DNA of 64,000 bases, taken from NCBI GenBank assembly GCA_030278955.1, contig JAOANR010000002.1, forward strand, positions 9,041,982 to 9,105,981, given 5' to 3'. The notes beneath the pieces are model-generated. The model was not told the origin of the DNA. It did not search any database and worked only from the letters and a program-made list of their open reading frames with translations. This stretch comes from Hygrophila difformis. Lineage: Eukaryota; Streptophyta; Magnoliopsida; Lamiales; Acanthaceae. A program made the position numbers and the translations under genes. Positions 23,208 to 35,221 of this stretch are shown here, in pieces (position 1 is the first letter of the stretch; each line of letters opens with the position of its first letter).

Positions 23208-24307
23208 ATGGTAGTAGGGACTACCATATTCGATGAGATAAGACTCGCCCAACCGGGCGATGTGAAGTTGGAGAGGATTAAGAAGAGCATTGCCAATGGA
23301 AAGGGAATAGGATTTGCTATCCATGAAGACGGAAGTATTCGCTTCAAGGGAATGTGGTGTGTGCCACAGAAATGTGTTGACCTGAAGCAAAGACTGATGG
23401 AAGAAGGTCATAACACCCCATATTCGGTTCATCCCGGGAGTGACAAGCTTTATAAGGATCTGAAGAAGATTTACTGGTGGCCAAAGATGATGAAGGAGGT
23501 AGCGGAGTTTGTGGCTAGATGCCTGACTTGCCAAAAGGTCAAGGCAGTACGTCAAAAACCCTAGGATTAATGCAACCATTGGAAATCCTAAGTTGGAAAT
23601 GGGATAGTGTATCAATGGATTTTATTTCAGGATTACCACGATCACCTAAAGGGATGGATAAGATCTAGGTGATTGTTGATAGATAGACGAAGACTGCCAT
23701 ATTTATTCCAATGAAGGATGCCTGGTCTATGGATCACTTAGCAAGAACTTATATTGACAATGTGGTTAGACGACATGGAGTACCACATGACATTATTTCT
23801 GATAGAGACAGTAGGTTTGTCTCTCATTTTTTGGACTAAGCTGCAAGAAGCTCTCGGTACACAGATTAAGATGAGTACCGCATTTCACCCGATGACGGAT
23901 GGACAAACAGAAAGGACAATCCAGACGTTGGAGGACATGCATAGGGCATGTGTCCTGGAATTTAAGGGGAGCTGGGAAAATCATCTGCCATTGATTGAAT
24001 TTCCTATAATAATAGCTACCATGCTAGTATTGGCATGGCCCCATTTGAGGCACTATATGGACGCAAGTGCCGAAGTCCGTTGAGTTGGGAAGAGAATGAT
24101 AACACTGTGGTGGTAGGACTACAACTTATTGAAGATATGGCCCAACAAATCAAGGTGATCCAAGGAAAGATGAAAGCTGCACAAGACCGACAGAAAAGTT
24201 ATGCCGAAGTGAGGCGGCAAGACTTAGAGTTTCAAGTTGGAGATAAGGTTATGCTAAAGATATCACCAATAAAGAGAGTGATGCGCTTTGGCAACGATCA
24301 CCATTAA
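23208..24307 (+). pseudogene. Chromovirus integrase
   Basis: The zinc module is visible (HNTPYSVHPG with CLTCQKVK), as is the catalytic core with D in SMDFISGLP, D in IISDRDSRF and E in DGQTERTIQ. Stops and frameshifts occur at about 23563, 23668, 23683, 23838 and 24000-24080. A GPF/Y-like part continues to about 24420 (RVHNVFHVS). Confidence 0.85.
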
Positions 24308-24420
24308 GTCCTCCGTACATAGGACCTTATGAAATTTTACAACGAGTCGGGAATCTAGCATATCGACTAGCCCTACCACCACAATTGTCTCGGGTGCATA
24401 ACGTATTTCATGTTTCATAA

Positions 24421-24681
24421 TTGAAGAGGTATGTGCCCGACCCGACGCATGTACTTCATCCAGAAGTAATTGAGCTGGATGATGACTTGACCTACGAAGA
24501 GGTTCCAGTGCAAATACTAGACGTCAAGGAAAGAGTGATAAGGAATAAGACCGTGAGGATGGTCAAAGTCCTATGGTCTAATCATGAAGTTGAAGAAGCA
24601 ACATGGGAGCTGGAGTATGACATGAAGCAATGCTACTCTAACATTTTTCAGAGCAAACCAACTACAGTTATGGGAACATAA
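24421..24681 (+). pseudogene. Chromodomain, C-terminus of chromovirus pol
   Basis: Aromatic and acidic residues are arranged as in chromodomains (VKVLWSNHEVEEATWELE), preceded by QILDVKERVIRNK. This domain is known to direct chromovirus integration to particular chromatin. It is separated from the integrase by a TAA at 24418-24420. Confidence 0.8.
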
Positions 24682-24828
24682 TTGTAAGCTTAAATGGAGT
24701 AGGATGTAACGACCCATCAAGAAATACCTTAGTCAAGGTACGCTCGTAATTGTTAAGCTCGCAACTAATTCTTTACGTTTTCGCTCATTTTAGTTGAAAG
24801 CTCCAACTTCGATGACGAAGTTGATTTT

Positions 24829-24842
24829 TAAGGAGGGTAGAT
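24829..24842 (+). other. Polypurine tract of the chromovirus
   Basis: TTAAGGAGGGTAGA directly precedes the LTR, as in other chromoviruses. The 150 bp between the chromodomain stop and this tract hold nothing recognisable. Confidence 0.75.
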
Positions 24843-25206
24843 TTTAATGCCCAAAATTTGTATATAATTATTATTTCTTTTAGCCAGATTGTATATAATT
24901 AGTTGTGTGAATTTAATTATTTATGATGATTTAAATTTTTTGGCTAATTTAATTGATTTGTCTAAGTTTATGTAATATATATTTATAGAAGTAGATATTA
25001 TATCAATAAAGGAAAGAGGAAATCTCATCAAGGGACTTGGTCAAATAATCCATCCTGTATTTGCAATTGATTTCCGTAGCCCAACAAATTTCCAAATTTT
25101 AATCTCATGATCGTGATGTCCAGTATGTGTTCTGAGTTGTGGATTCAAACATATAGGTTGTATATGGTTCTCTCTATATGCGATTTTGGTGAGTTGCTTC
25201 CAATTC

Positions 25207-25220
25207 TTTTATATAAGTAG
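25207..25220 (+). promoter_or_regulatory. TATA box of the chromovirus LTR
   Basis: TTTTATATAAGTAG lies about 365 bp into the LTR, a normal distance for the U3 promoter of this lineage. Confidence 0.4.
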
Positions 25221-25536
25221 AGCCGACTGAATTATTGCTTCTCTTGACTTTTCTATACCTACCTTGCAGCTTTAATTTATTTTGAGAACCTACCCAATCC
25301 TAGTGGTCTATTAATGTGTGTATGCCAAAGTGTTCCCTGCAACCAAAATAATAATAATAATAATTTCATGACTTTTAATCCGTTGATTGTGGCATTTACG
25401 TACATGTGTTGGAATTTTATATTAGTATAGTAGCAAATGTGTTGTGTATCCTCCTGACAAAAGATTTAATGATCCTAGCTACTGAAACAACTTGTTGTTT
25501 AATGGGTTACTGTGTATTTTTTAATATATATATATA

Positions 25537-25537
25537 G

Positions 25538-25608
<71 letters not shown>
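25537..25608. repeat. (ATA)n microsatellite
   Basis: An uninterrupted trinucleotide run of about 72 bp (roughly 24 repeats) lies within the chromovirus LTR, directly after a short TA run. It is likely polymorphic in length. Confidence 0.95.
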
Positions 25609-27764
25609 TGGAATCAAGAGAAGACTAATCAACTTTAAGGCCAATTCAAATCTGAACCCAAATATTTTCAAACAATCTTATCTTATTAAATCATTTCCAT
25701 CATCATGTTATAAAACCCATTTCACTCTAGTCTTCCCTCACTGCTCGTTGTTTCCAAACATTGGTTTTGGTGTTGGGTATTGTGTGAATCTCCCAGCATT
25801 TACGGCATGTTCCTTCCTTCACTATATTCTCTCATATCATACACATGATGTCCTCTCCGATCAACTTCCATATATTTTAGATTTTAAGAGTGTTCTTGAA
25901 GATTTTGTGGAGATCTAACCAAGGGGTGACAAATCTGAAGTGCATTACACGGAGGTTTGGTGGTAAGGAATGATATAGATATATTTTTCTTAATAGTAAG
26001 TCGTATGGAATGATCTAACCTTAGGTGATGCTCTATGTTCTTGTTTCATGGCCAAAAAGAGGAGGAGGAGTTGTGATTCAAGCGTTTCCGTAACCTACCA
26101 AGAGTCCGTCGATCTGCCCTACGACCCTAACACTCATCTTAAGTAAGTTAATTCTTACCATACCGGTTTTGAGACGTTCTATTCGAATGGTTTAAGAGCT
26201 CGAATTAAAACACGTAAATTTGTCACCAAAACCTCTTTTTCGCGCAATTTCTGAAATCCAATTTGTTAGACCTTTTTGAGCGTTCAAACTGAAAAATTTA
26301 AAACTACAAAGTTATTCCTAACATCTTGAAGAGTGTTATGTTAAAATTTCGTGAATTTTGGTCCATGTTTGGACCCTCAAATTAGATCTGGTATTCTCTA
26401 CAATTTTATTTCGTTTCCGAAAAACTGACAGATTGCATGTCCGAACTTGATGAACGTTTTTCTAAATGATCCACTCAGATTCAGACTTTGTGATACAAAC
26501 AAAACTTGTAGATAATTATGTTTAGTATCTACCTGTAAATTTTTATATTTTTTGAACCCCATTTGCTATGTCAAATACTCATTATAAGACGATTTGTCAA
26601 ATCTAAAATTCTGACAGCATGCGTTCTGTGCGAAGAACTCAATTTTTGACTTAGATCCATCCATTATTTTGAAAAACATAGAACACAAAAGTTGTTTGTT
26701 AGGGAGTCATGGATTTACTGTATAAATTTCATATCGTTCGCCTTAAAAATGGATTTTTAGAGCCAAAAGGCGTAAACTATGACATGGAGACTTGTTATAA
26801 CTTGTTGAAGTGGAATTTTGGCGAAACTTATGATTGAAACTCTTGTTGAGATGTTAATAATTACTTAAAAACCCGTTATACTAAATTTGAGTTAGATTCC
26901 ACCTATGAATTAGGGGGTGAGTACTCTGCAGGGTGCGCATCTGACTATGTCACGTCGTGCCTAAACGAGCAATGGTGATTTTGTGATTGCATGCCAAAAC
27001 GGCATTTGAAATACGAGTCTGCACTCTTGGGTGTATCCGTATGGATTACCCGAGGCTCCGGAGTGTGTCTGTGTATGGCGGATACCTGGATTGCTTCGGC
27101 AGTCCTGAAACTTGATACTTGAGAAACTTGATACCGAAACATGACGTCCTCCTTTTTAGTATGACGCGAATTAAAAGAATTAAATGCGATCTTTATTTAT
27201 TTAGATTATATACATGCTTTTAAGTATTAATGTCTGCGCTTTTATTAAATTTTTATATTAATGTGTATATTTATTTTGTACGCCTCTTTAAATTAAAGAT
27301 ATGCCCTTTTAATATGCTCTTAAATTCCTGGTTATTATTTTTGCCGAATTACATTTTATTTTAAATTTGAGCTTGGTAAAGAGAGAAATTTTTTTATTTA
27401 ATTTAATCTAATTAAAATTTTTAAAACCCATAATTGTTATGTTAAGGATTAACTTACTCAGTATTTTATATACTGATAAAACCCGTTGTTTATTTTCCTT
27501 TTAGAGTACGAAGACATGTGAGTATGTGCATACATTGGGCTGGGGAAAAGGCATTTGAATAAATTATTGCACTTTACTTTTGTCAGACTTATATTTCCGC
27601 TGCATTTTGGCTATGACGGCCCAGACTTTATTTTATTTACTTTAACATGCATGGATGCTAGACTATTATTTCAATTTAATCTACTGGGCTTGATTTTTAA
27701 ATTATATTCTGAAAAACCTTAGCCTTAGCATCCCGGCATGGGTTATCAATCACGGGGTGTTACA

Positions 27765-28321
27765 TATTAATAAACAAATAATACCATATAAGTTACACTT
27801 TCCTCAAAGCTCAATTATGTCTCAAACTCAATAATTAATCTCAATTATTTTTAAAACTCATTGACCTGTTCATAAGATTACCATTAATAGCCATTACTAT
27901 AAAATTTTTAAAACTCATTGATCTTATAGTTCCTTATTGTTCATAAGATTAAATTAGTATAAATTAAAATTTTGGTGAAAGAAGATTTATTTTTAGAAAA
28001 CTACTATTTATAAAATAAAAAAAAAAGAGAAAAAAATATTATTCATAAGATCAACAACTTTTTTTTTTAACACAGCCTAAAAAGGCGAGCATAAGATCAA
28101 CAACTTTAATATATTATAGATTATGGGAATGGATGCACAACTCAAAGTTTGTTTTGTTCGCAACGTTCTCACTGTGCTTTAAACTCCCAATTCTGGTTTA
28201 TAGTAGAGGAGTATCTGATTGTTCTACAGTATTTGGTAAAATTGCTCGGCTACTCTTTTTCCCAGGAATAGATAGTATCTTAGTTTTTTATTTATCTTAT
28301 AGTCCCCCTGTAATTTACTAG
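27765..28321. other. AT-rich spacer between chromovirus and Tat element
   Basis: No gene is seen. A phrase containing AAAACTCATTGA and GTTCATAAGATTA occurs twice (about 27857-27885 and 27908-27952). The last ~17 bp before the Tat insertion resemble the end of the intron of the oxidoreductase gene at 45000-45024. The final ACTAG (28317-28321) is the Tat target duplication. Confidence 0.6.
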
Positions 28322-28559
28322 TGTTATCACCAAAAATATTATATTCGGAAAAATTGGGATTTAAGTAATTTAATATGGGCAATTTAGTTGGCCTGAAAAA
28401 TTAAATTACTTGATTAATTGAATAAAAATATTTTAATGGCAAATAAAAAATATATATAATAAATATATAGGTTACTTGGCAAGGCAAAACAATTATCATA
28501 CAGTCATCTCGGGTCGCCCGGACACCCAAAGGTATAGACTGGGGATAAGCTACATGCCA

Positions 28560-30990
28560 GGACCCCATGGGGGTCTTTGGTCGACCAAGAAGGGTGTCTT
28601 GGTCGACCACAAGCTATGCCATGGACATGGGAACTCCTCTTCGTTATTTAAGTGCTCTGAATGGGCCTAGAATGGCTAGAAAGAGGTTATACGACCCACC
28701 GGAAGCCTGGACAGGGGGAGGGACATGCCCACACCCCATGGAAGGGTCCATGGTTGACCAAGCGGCTGGAGTAGTCGACCAAGAGGAGTTCCAGGGGGAA
28801 ATGTCTTTCTTTTCAGTGTTTAAGCGCTCCGAATGGGCCCGGAATGGCCTGAAAGGGGTTATACGACCTACCGGAAGCCTGGATAGGGGGTGAAACATGC
28901 CCACACCCCATGAAAGGGTCCATGATCGACCAAGGGGCTGTATTGGTTGACCAAGAGGGGTTCCAATGGGAAGGTCCTCCTTTTCAGTATTTAAGTGCTC
29001 CGAACGGGCCTGGGATGGCCAGAAAGGGGTTATACGACCTACCGGAAGCCTGGACAGGGGAGGAACATGCCCACACCCCATGGGAGGTTCCATGGTCGAC
29101 CAAGGAGATGTAGGGGTCGACCAAGAGGGGTTCCAATAGGAAAAGTCCTCATTTTTAATGTTTAAGCGCCCCGAACGGGCCCGGGATGATTAGAAAGGGG
29201 TTATACGACCTACCGGAATCCTGAACAGGGAAGGAACATGCTCACACCCCGTGGTAGGGTCCATGGTATACCAAGGAGATGTAGGGGTCGACCAAGAGGA
29301 GTCACATGGGAAAGATCCTCCTTTTTAGTGTTTAAGTGCTCCGAACGGGCCCGGGATGGCCAGAAAGGGGTTATACGACCTACCGGAAGCCTGAACAGAG
29401 GGAGGAACATGCCCCCACCCCATGGGAGGGTCCATGGTCGACCAAGGAGATGTAGGGGTCAACCAAGAGGATTCCCATTGGAAAGGTCCTCCTTTTCAGT
29501 GTTTAAGTGCTCCGAACGGGCCCGGGATGGCCAGAAAGGGGTTATACGACCTACCGGAAGCCTGGACAGGGGAGGAACATGCCCACACCCCATGGGATAG
29601 TCCATGGTCGACCAAGGGGCTGTAGTGGTCGACCAACAGGAGTCCCATGGGAAAGGTCCTCCTTTTTAGTGTTTAAGTGCTCCGAACGGGCCCGGGATGG
29701 CCAGAAAGGTGTTATACGACCTACAGGAAGCCTGAACAGGGGGACGAACATGCCTACAACCCATGGGAGGGTCCATGGTCGACCAAGGTGCTGTAGAGGT
29801 CGACCAAGAGGAGTCGACCAAGAGGAGTCCCATGGGCAAATTCCTCCTTTTTAGTGTTTAAGCGCTCCAAACGGGCACGGGATGATTAGAAAGGGGTTAT
29901 ACGTCCTACCGGAAGCCTGAACAGAGGGAGGAACATGCCCACACCCCATGGGAGGGTCCATGGTCGACCAAGGAGATGTAGGGGTCGACCAAGAGGATTC
30001 CCATTGGAAAGGTCCTCCTTTTTAGTGTTTAAGTGCTCCGAACGGGCCCGGGATGGCCAGAAAGTGGTTATACGACCTACCGGAAACCTACAGGGGAGGA
30101 ACATGCCCACACCCCATGGGATAGTCCATGGTCGACCAAGAGGAGTCCCATGGGAAAGGTCCTCCTTTTTAGTGTTTAAGTGCTCCAAACGGGCCCGGGA
30201 TGGCCAGAAAGGTGTTATACGACCTACAGGAAGCCTGAACAGGGGAGGAACATGCCTACAACCCATGGGAGGGTCCATGGTCGACCAAGGTGCTGTAGGG
30301 GTCGACCAAGAGGAGTCCCATGGGAAAGATCCTCCTTTTTAGTGTTTAAGTGCTCCGAACGGGCCTAGGATGGCCAGAAAGTGGTTATAAGACCTACCGG
30401 AAGCCTGAACAGGAGAGGAACATGCCCAAACCCCATGGGAGGGTCCATGGTCGACCAAGGAGATATAGGGGTCGACCAAGAGGATTCCCATGGGAAAGGT
30501 CCTCCTTTTTTAGTGTTTAAGTGCTCCGAACGGGCCCGGGATGGCTAGAAAGGGGTTATACGACCTACCGGAAGCCTGGACAGGGGAGGAACATGCCCAC
30601 ACCCCATGGGAGAGTCCATGGTCGACCAAGGGGCTGTAGTGGTCGACCAAGAGGAGTTCCATGGGAAAGGTCCTCCTTTTTAGTGTTTAAGTGCTCTGAA
30701 CGGGCACGTGATGGCCAAAAAGGTGTTATACGACCTACAGGAAGCCTGAACAGGGAGAGGAACATGCCCACACCACATGGAAGGGTCCATAGTCGACCAA
30801 GTGGATGTAGTGGTCGACCTAGAGGAGTCCCATGGGAAAGGTCCTCCTTTTTAATGTTTAAGTGCTCCGAACAGGCCCGGGATGGCCAGAAAGGGGTTAT
30901 ACGACCTACAAGAAGCATGGACAAGGGGAGGACTATGCCCACACCCTGTGGAAGGGTCCTTGGTCGACCAAGGGGTATAGTGGTCCACCA
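28560..30990 (+). repeat. ~170-bp tandem array in Tat 5' LTR, 14 units
   Basis: Counting the landmark TTTAAGTGCTCCGAACGGG gives 14 units with periods mostly 168-175 bp (one 150, one 185). Each unit has two GGTCGACC palindromes about 22 bp apart, plus CCATGG and CCCATGGG. Variant units (GAGATGTAG, GGGCTGTAG, GTGCTGTAG after the first GGTCGACC) are interspersed. Long ORFs across the array in several frames are repeat artefacts. Confidence 0.95.
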
Positions 30991-31217
30991 AGGGAACATG
31001 ACTTGACCATCCCCTTGATATGCCCAAAGGATGCGCAACCGCCCAATATGCAAGACGAGCTATAACCAACCAAAGGCCAACTCAGACTTAGTTTCGAGCC
31101 TTGGAATAAAACAAGACAAATCAAGCCAGAGGGTTGTGGAAGAGAAAGCGAAGGCAAGTCATTGAACGGAGCAGTTATTTCCCACAGACGTGCTAGGGGA
31201 AGCGGTTACACAAAGCG

Positions 31218-31229
31218 TCTATAAATACA
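31218..31229 (+). promoter_or_regulatory. TATA box of Tat 5' LTR
   Basis: TCTATAAATACA lies between the tandem array and the R/U5 end, about 285 bp before the LTR end. The 3' LTR has the same box at about 43512-43523 (TTTATAAATACA). Confidence 0.7.
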
Positions 31230-31512
31230 ACCTTACTGCAGAATGAAAGGGACAATCAACACACAACTCAAACTCCTCAGGAGCCTTTATCTTTTCTTAG
31301 TTCGTAGAATTAGTTCATAGCTTTAGTTTCCGTAGTCTCCTTCGTAGTTGTAATAGCTAGTTCTTGTAATTCACAGTGGGCAAGAAATCCATTCTTGTTC
31401 ATTGTTTTTAGTAATTGAAAGTCGCAATCTTACGGTAGAATTTATTCAGATTCAGCCGTCTTAGCCTGCAAAGGCTTACTATTTATTGTTTGTCGCATCC
31501 CAGCGATAACAG

Positions 31513-31533
31513 TTTGGCGACCACAGTGGGAGA
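31513..31533 (+). other. Primer binding site of Tat element
   Basis: TTTGGCGACCACAGTGGGAG follows the LTR end after one base. The complementary 3' end looks like a plant tRNA-Arg acceptor, but this assignment is from memory of tRNA sequences. Confidence 0.55.
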
Positions 31534-31622
31534 CGATTGAAACGTCTACCATAGATCAATTATCAAATTTGGAAAGTTTGGATAGCTTGGTGTTAAGATC
31601 ACGAGTGATATCCCGGATAAAT

Positions 31623-34600
31623 ATGTCCACGCCAAGAACATCCACTTGCACTACTACTGGCGGAATCCCGCCACCACCTGTGCCGCCCACGACAGGGCAT
31701 AATACTGCCAGTGCAAATGTTGTACCAATGGACTTAATACCAAATCTGATGAATCAATTTACAGAACTATTGGACAACCGTTTGGCAGCTATGCGGAATG
31801 AGTTATCTGCCCAAGCCTCACCTCAGGGATTTTTTGCTCAAGGGGCGTCTGCGGCCAACATGGGCAACTTCCCACCCAGAACAACAAATGGCCTACCCTT
31901 AGGGCAGGGCCAGATGCTCACTCCATTCCCAGTTTTGCCAACTTTTGGCATGGGAGAGGTGCAATCACAGAACTATGATAGGCCGGAAGCCAGTAATAAC
32001 AGGGGCAAGCGGCCGGCGGCGACGTATCCCAACAATATCCCATTGGGAGGACAACCTGCTTTTGTCCCTACCAATGTGGAGAATTATCCAGTTGATACAT
32101 CTCCAATCCGACCAATGGGTGAGCTAGGTGGAAATCAGGAACCATGGAGGCCACCTATGGCCAATCCGTCGGGTCCCAACAACCATTACGCACCTCCCAT
32201 GGTATATACTCCCCAAAACCTAGGAATGCCTGTTGATGGCTATAATCCCAACCTTAATATGCCAGCCCCTCCACAAGGCCCTGCCATCGATCCTGATATT
32301 TTAGCATATATGTTACGAGATCAATTTGGCTTCACTGTAAGGCCGACCGGTCTAATGGCGTATCAAAAGCCTTACCCAGAGGCTATAACGCGTGACTACC
32401 CACTTCCTCGAGGATTCAGGGTCCCTGACTTCTCGACATTTTCTGGTGAAGATGATGCATCGACGATAGAGCACATAGGGCGATTTACTGCCCAGCTCGG
32501 GGAAAATGCCCGTAATCCATATTATAAAATGCAATTATTTTCCTTATCCGTAACCAAAATTGCTTTTTCATGGTTTGCTAACCTCCCTCCGGGACACTTT
32601 AGGATGTGGGAGGACATGGAGGCAGCATTCCACACACGTTTTTTTAATCCCGTACCAACAGTGTCAGTTACTGACATAGTGGATGCTAAACAACTGCCAA
32701 AGGAGTCCGTAATTGCGTTCATAGAACGTGTGAGGCGGTTAAAGTCTCGCTGCTCAACCGCTTTGAGTGATTCTGAATTGACCAAGATAGTGATCAGAAA
32801 TATGGCTCCCACGTATAGGGCACAACTAACTGCCCACGATATCCCAGACCTCTCCGCATTGGCTTCCAAAGCCATTCGCCTCGAAACTCTATTTAAGGAC
32901 GAAGGATCTGTGGCTAATCCCAAGAAATATCATCCTATAACTAGCGTAGAGGCAAACGAGTACGAATACTCAGATATGGAGACTGATAGTGAGGTTGCAT
33001 GTATGAAGGTTCTCAACGGTGGAGAAGTTGCTGAGCAGGCGGTGGCGGAGTTGGTAAAAGGGAAACCGTTCCCTTGCCCTAAGTTGCAACCTAACGCCGC
33101 CAGGAGGATTGTAACTAGTGGTAAAATGCCCCAAAAAACGGGGGCTGATGAAGAACCACTTTTCAATGTTAGCAAGGCAGACGAGATCTTTGATGTTCTC
33201 TTGAAAGAAGGGCAATTGAGACTACCAAAAGGCCAACAATTGGCTACCGCCGAAGAAGTTAAGGGCCGGAATTATTGCAAAATGCATAATTCCTTTAACC
33301 ACACGACATCCCAGTGTCGTCACTTCAAACTGGAAATCAACAAGGCCTTGCGTACTGGTCGGTTGAAGTTTTTTCAGATGGGAGTGGACGAAGAACCTTT
33401 TCCGCCAATCACCACAGCGATGGTGCAAGCAGGACCATCTGAAGCTGCCAGGCATGAACAAGGGCCATCAGGCACTAAACAAGCTCGCCCACAACAGGGT
33501 GAGAGTCATACACATCCTTCAGGGTACACCAGACGGTTTCCACCATTAAATAATGTGGTAGGGAAAAACCCCAGTGGTGATGAGCGAAATATTCGGCAAT
33601 ACCATGGGCCATCTAGGTGGCACGATCGTGGTCGTTCCGATAAAAGAGGCAGGGGAAGATACGGTTGGTCACATAGATATACCAGGAGCCGGACTCCACC
33701 TACCCTCCAGCCACATCGTGGACCAATTGCACAAACATGGACATACCCTGATGGAACCTACGAGGTTCAAATCATTAATGGGGCAATGGTTTGGAAAAAG
33801 CCCACACGAAGGCCACCTATGGCCTACGACAATACGTAGATAAACAATGCCCCTCCTCCTCCAGTGGATGTAGATCCCAGGTTCCCAGGAATGACGTGGA
33901 CACAAATACGCAGGGCCAAAATGCAGTATGCGGCAACCCATAGGGGTAGCAGTAGTTCGACGATAAGTGTTCCTATACTCCCTACAAAGACCCCTTTGTC
34001 AATGTGGGGCCTAAATGGCCCATGTCGCAAGGAGAGAGATGCAAACGGAAAGGAAGTTGTTGCCAACAATGGCAAATCTACTTTGGTAGATAAATCTGAT
34101 AAGGCGGGTGTCCAAGCCGAACCTCAAACGGCTGGTACTACGACCTCTGATCCTTCAGATGAACTTAAAGAAGGGGCATGGGTGACAGAAGGTCTCCAGT
34201 GTGCATATTGCCAAAGGGTGAACAAAGTCCCATACGATTTGGAGGACGACCTCGCCCAAACACAACTTGGGGATTTTACTCCTGAGGAATTAGATGCCTT
34301 AATGGTCGATGAGGGGCAGATTGGAAATACCGTCACGCAGGAAGACCATGAGTCGCCCAAAAAACAGAAATGCGACGAATCCACACCAAATGCATTGGGG
34401 CAGGAAAATGAGGCATCTAAAGACGATACTGTCATGGAAATGACCATTAACATGGTACAGGTTAATGTACCAGAACTGGAGGTTGAACAGGACAATGCCA
34501 GTGTCAAGTCTTTAGAAGAACCGGTGTGGGCTTACATCCATGCGGCATATGATGATGAAGAACCAGAGGTAATGTGTGAGAACGTTCCTCCCATAATCTT

Positions 34601-34628
34601 TGAACCACTACCCATAGATGCTCCATGA
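31623..34628 (+). pseudogene. Tat gag
   Basis: This is the capsid polyprotein. The first real ATG is at 31623 (MSTPRTST); an upstream frame extension begins with TTG only. A Pro-rich N-terminal part leads to a gag core at about 32380-32920 (GFRVPDFSTFSGEDDAS, SWFANLPPGHFRMWEDME, FIERVRRLKSRC). A variant zinc finger, C-x2-H-x4-H-x4-C (CKMHNSFNHTTSQC), lies at about 33280-33320, as in other Tat elements. A TAG at 33837-33839 interrupts the frame, which continues unchanged to a TGA at 34626-34628 and then into protease. Apart from the two stops gag and protease form one frame. Confidence 0.9.
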
Positions 34629-35159
34629 CATCTCAAACCATTGTACGTCCAAGCCCACATCAACGGGAGAAGGTTCAACAGGGTGTTCGTGGACAATGGG
34701 GCGGTTTACAACATCATACCACTTACCATGCTCAAGAAGATCGGGAAGACCAAAGAGGACCTAGTGGAAGCTGATTTAGAGTTGGCAGGGTTCAATGGGC
34801 ACACTACCAAACCATTGGGCATGCTGACTGCACAAATTGGCGTCGGGCCCAAGATCGTATCAACTGTTCTGTTCGTAGTGGATACCCCCACCACGTATTC
34901 GGCACTACTTGGTCGTGACTGGATTCACACTGCTAAGTGCGTCCCCTCCACCCTACACCAAAAACTCTTGTTCTGGGAGGGCTCAGAAGTGATCACCGTC
35001 AATGTTCATCAGAATCCATTCCAGGGATACATCGGCAACAGTACAGGCGATGTCGTACTCTATGAATCTGCTATACCACCAATTAACATGAGTGGTATCG
35101 TCAGTGCATGCCCCATGCCTAACTGCAAGTTAACAAGGCAGGGGTATGTTTTCTATTAG
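34629..35159 (+). pseudogene. Tat protease
   Basis: This continues in the gag frame. The aspartic protease motif is VFVDNGAVYNIIP, with D-N-G instead of D-T/S-G, followed by LLGRDWIH. It ends at a TAG at 35157-35159. About 60 bp of non-coding or frameshifted sequence separate it from RT. Confidence 0.85.
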
Positions 35160-35221
35160 TTAGTGTGATTTGTAAGTGGCTCGATAGCCAGAAATATTAA
35201 TTTCTGCAAAAATAATTGTAT

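Larger units (their letters stand above)
20069..27764 (+). mobile_element. Chromovirus (Tekay-like Ty3/gypsy), 5' part outside the window
   Basis: Gag, protease, RT, RNase H, integrase and a C-terminal chromodomain are in gypsy order on the plus strand, then a polypurine tract and one LTR. The 5' LTR, PBS and gag start are missing because Athila-1 is inserted at 20068/20069, so they are expected on the far left side of Athila-1. The presence of a chromodomain and an LTR ending GGGGTGTTACA fits Tekay-type chromoviruses. All ORFs have several stops, so it is older than the insertion. Confidence 0.88.
24843..27764 (+). repeat. Chromovirus 3' LTR (2922 bp)
   Basis: It starts at TTTAATGCCC (first TG mutated to TT) after the polypurine tract and ends GGGGTGTTACA at 27764. 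Blocks at about 26890-27070 and 27470-27620 are homologous in reverse complement to the solo LTR at 54756-57359, which supports both boundaries. No ORF was found. Confidence 0.8.
28322..31511 (+). repeat. Tat 5' LTR (3190 bp)
   Basis: It starts TGTTATCACC and ends CAGCGATAACA. Most of it is a ~170-bp tandem array (28560-30990). The unique 3' part (31000-31511) contains the TATA box. It is 708 bp shorter than the 3' LTR, nearly all of which is four fewer tandem units. Confidence 0.95.

Noticed and set aside
24705..24842. TGTAACGACCC at 24705 as the start of the chromovirus 3' LTR.
   Set aside because: A clear polypurine tract lies downstream at 24829-24842, followed by a TAATGCCC LTR start, which fits the lineage better.
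28567..31157. Many ORFs of 60-160 codons on both strands in the Tat 5' LTR (also 40096-43309).
   Set aside because: They repeat the same peptide in shifting frames of the ~170-bp tandem array; the period is not a multiple of three and nothing resembles a protein family.
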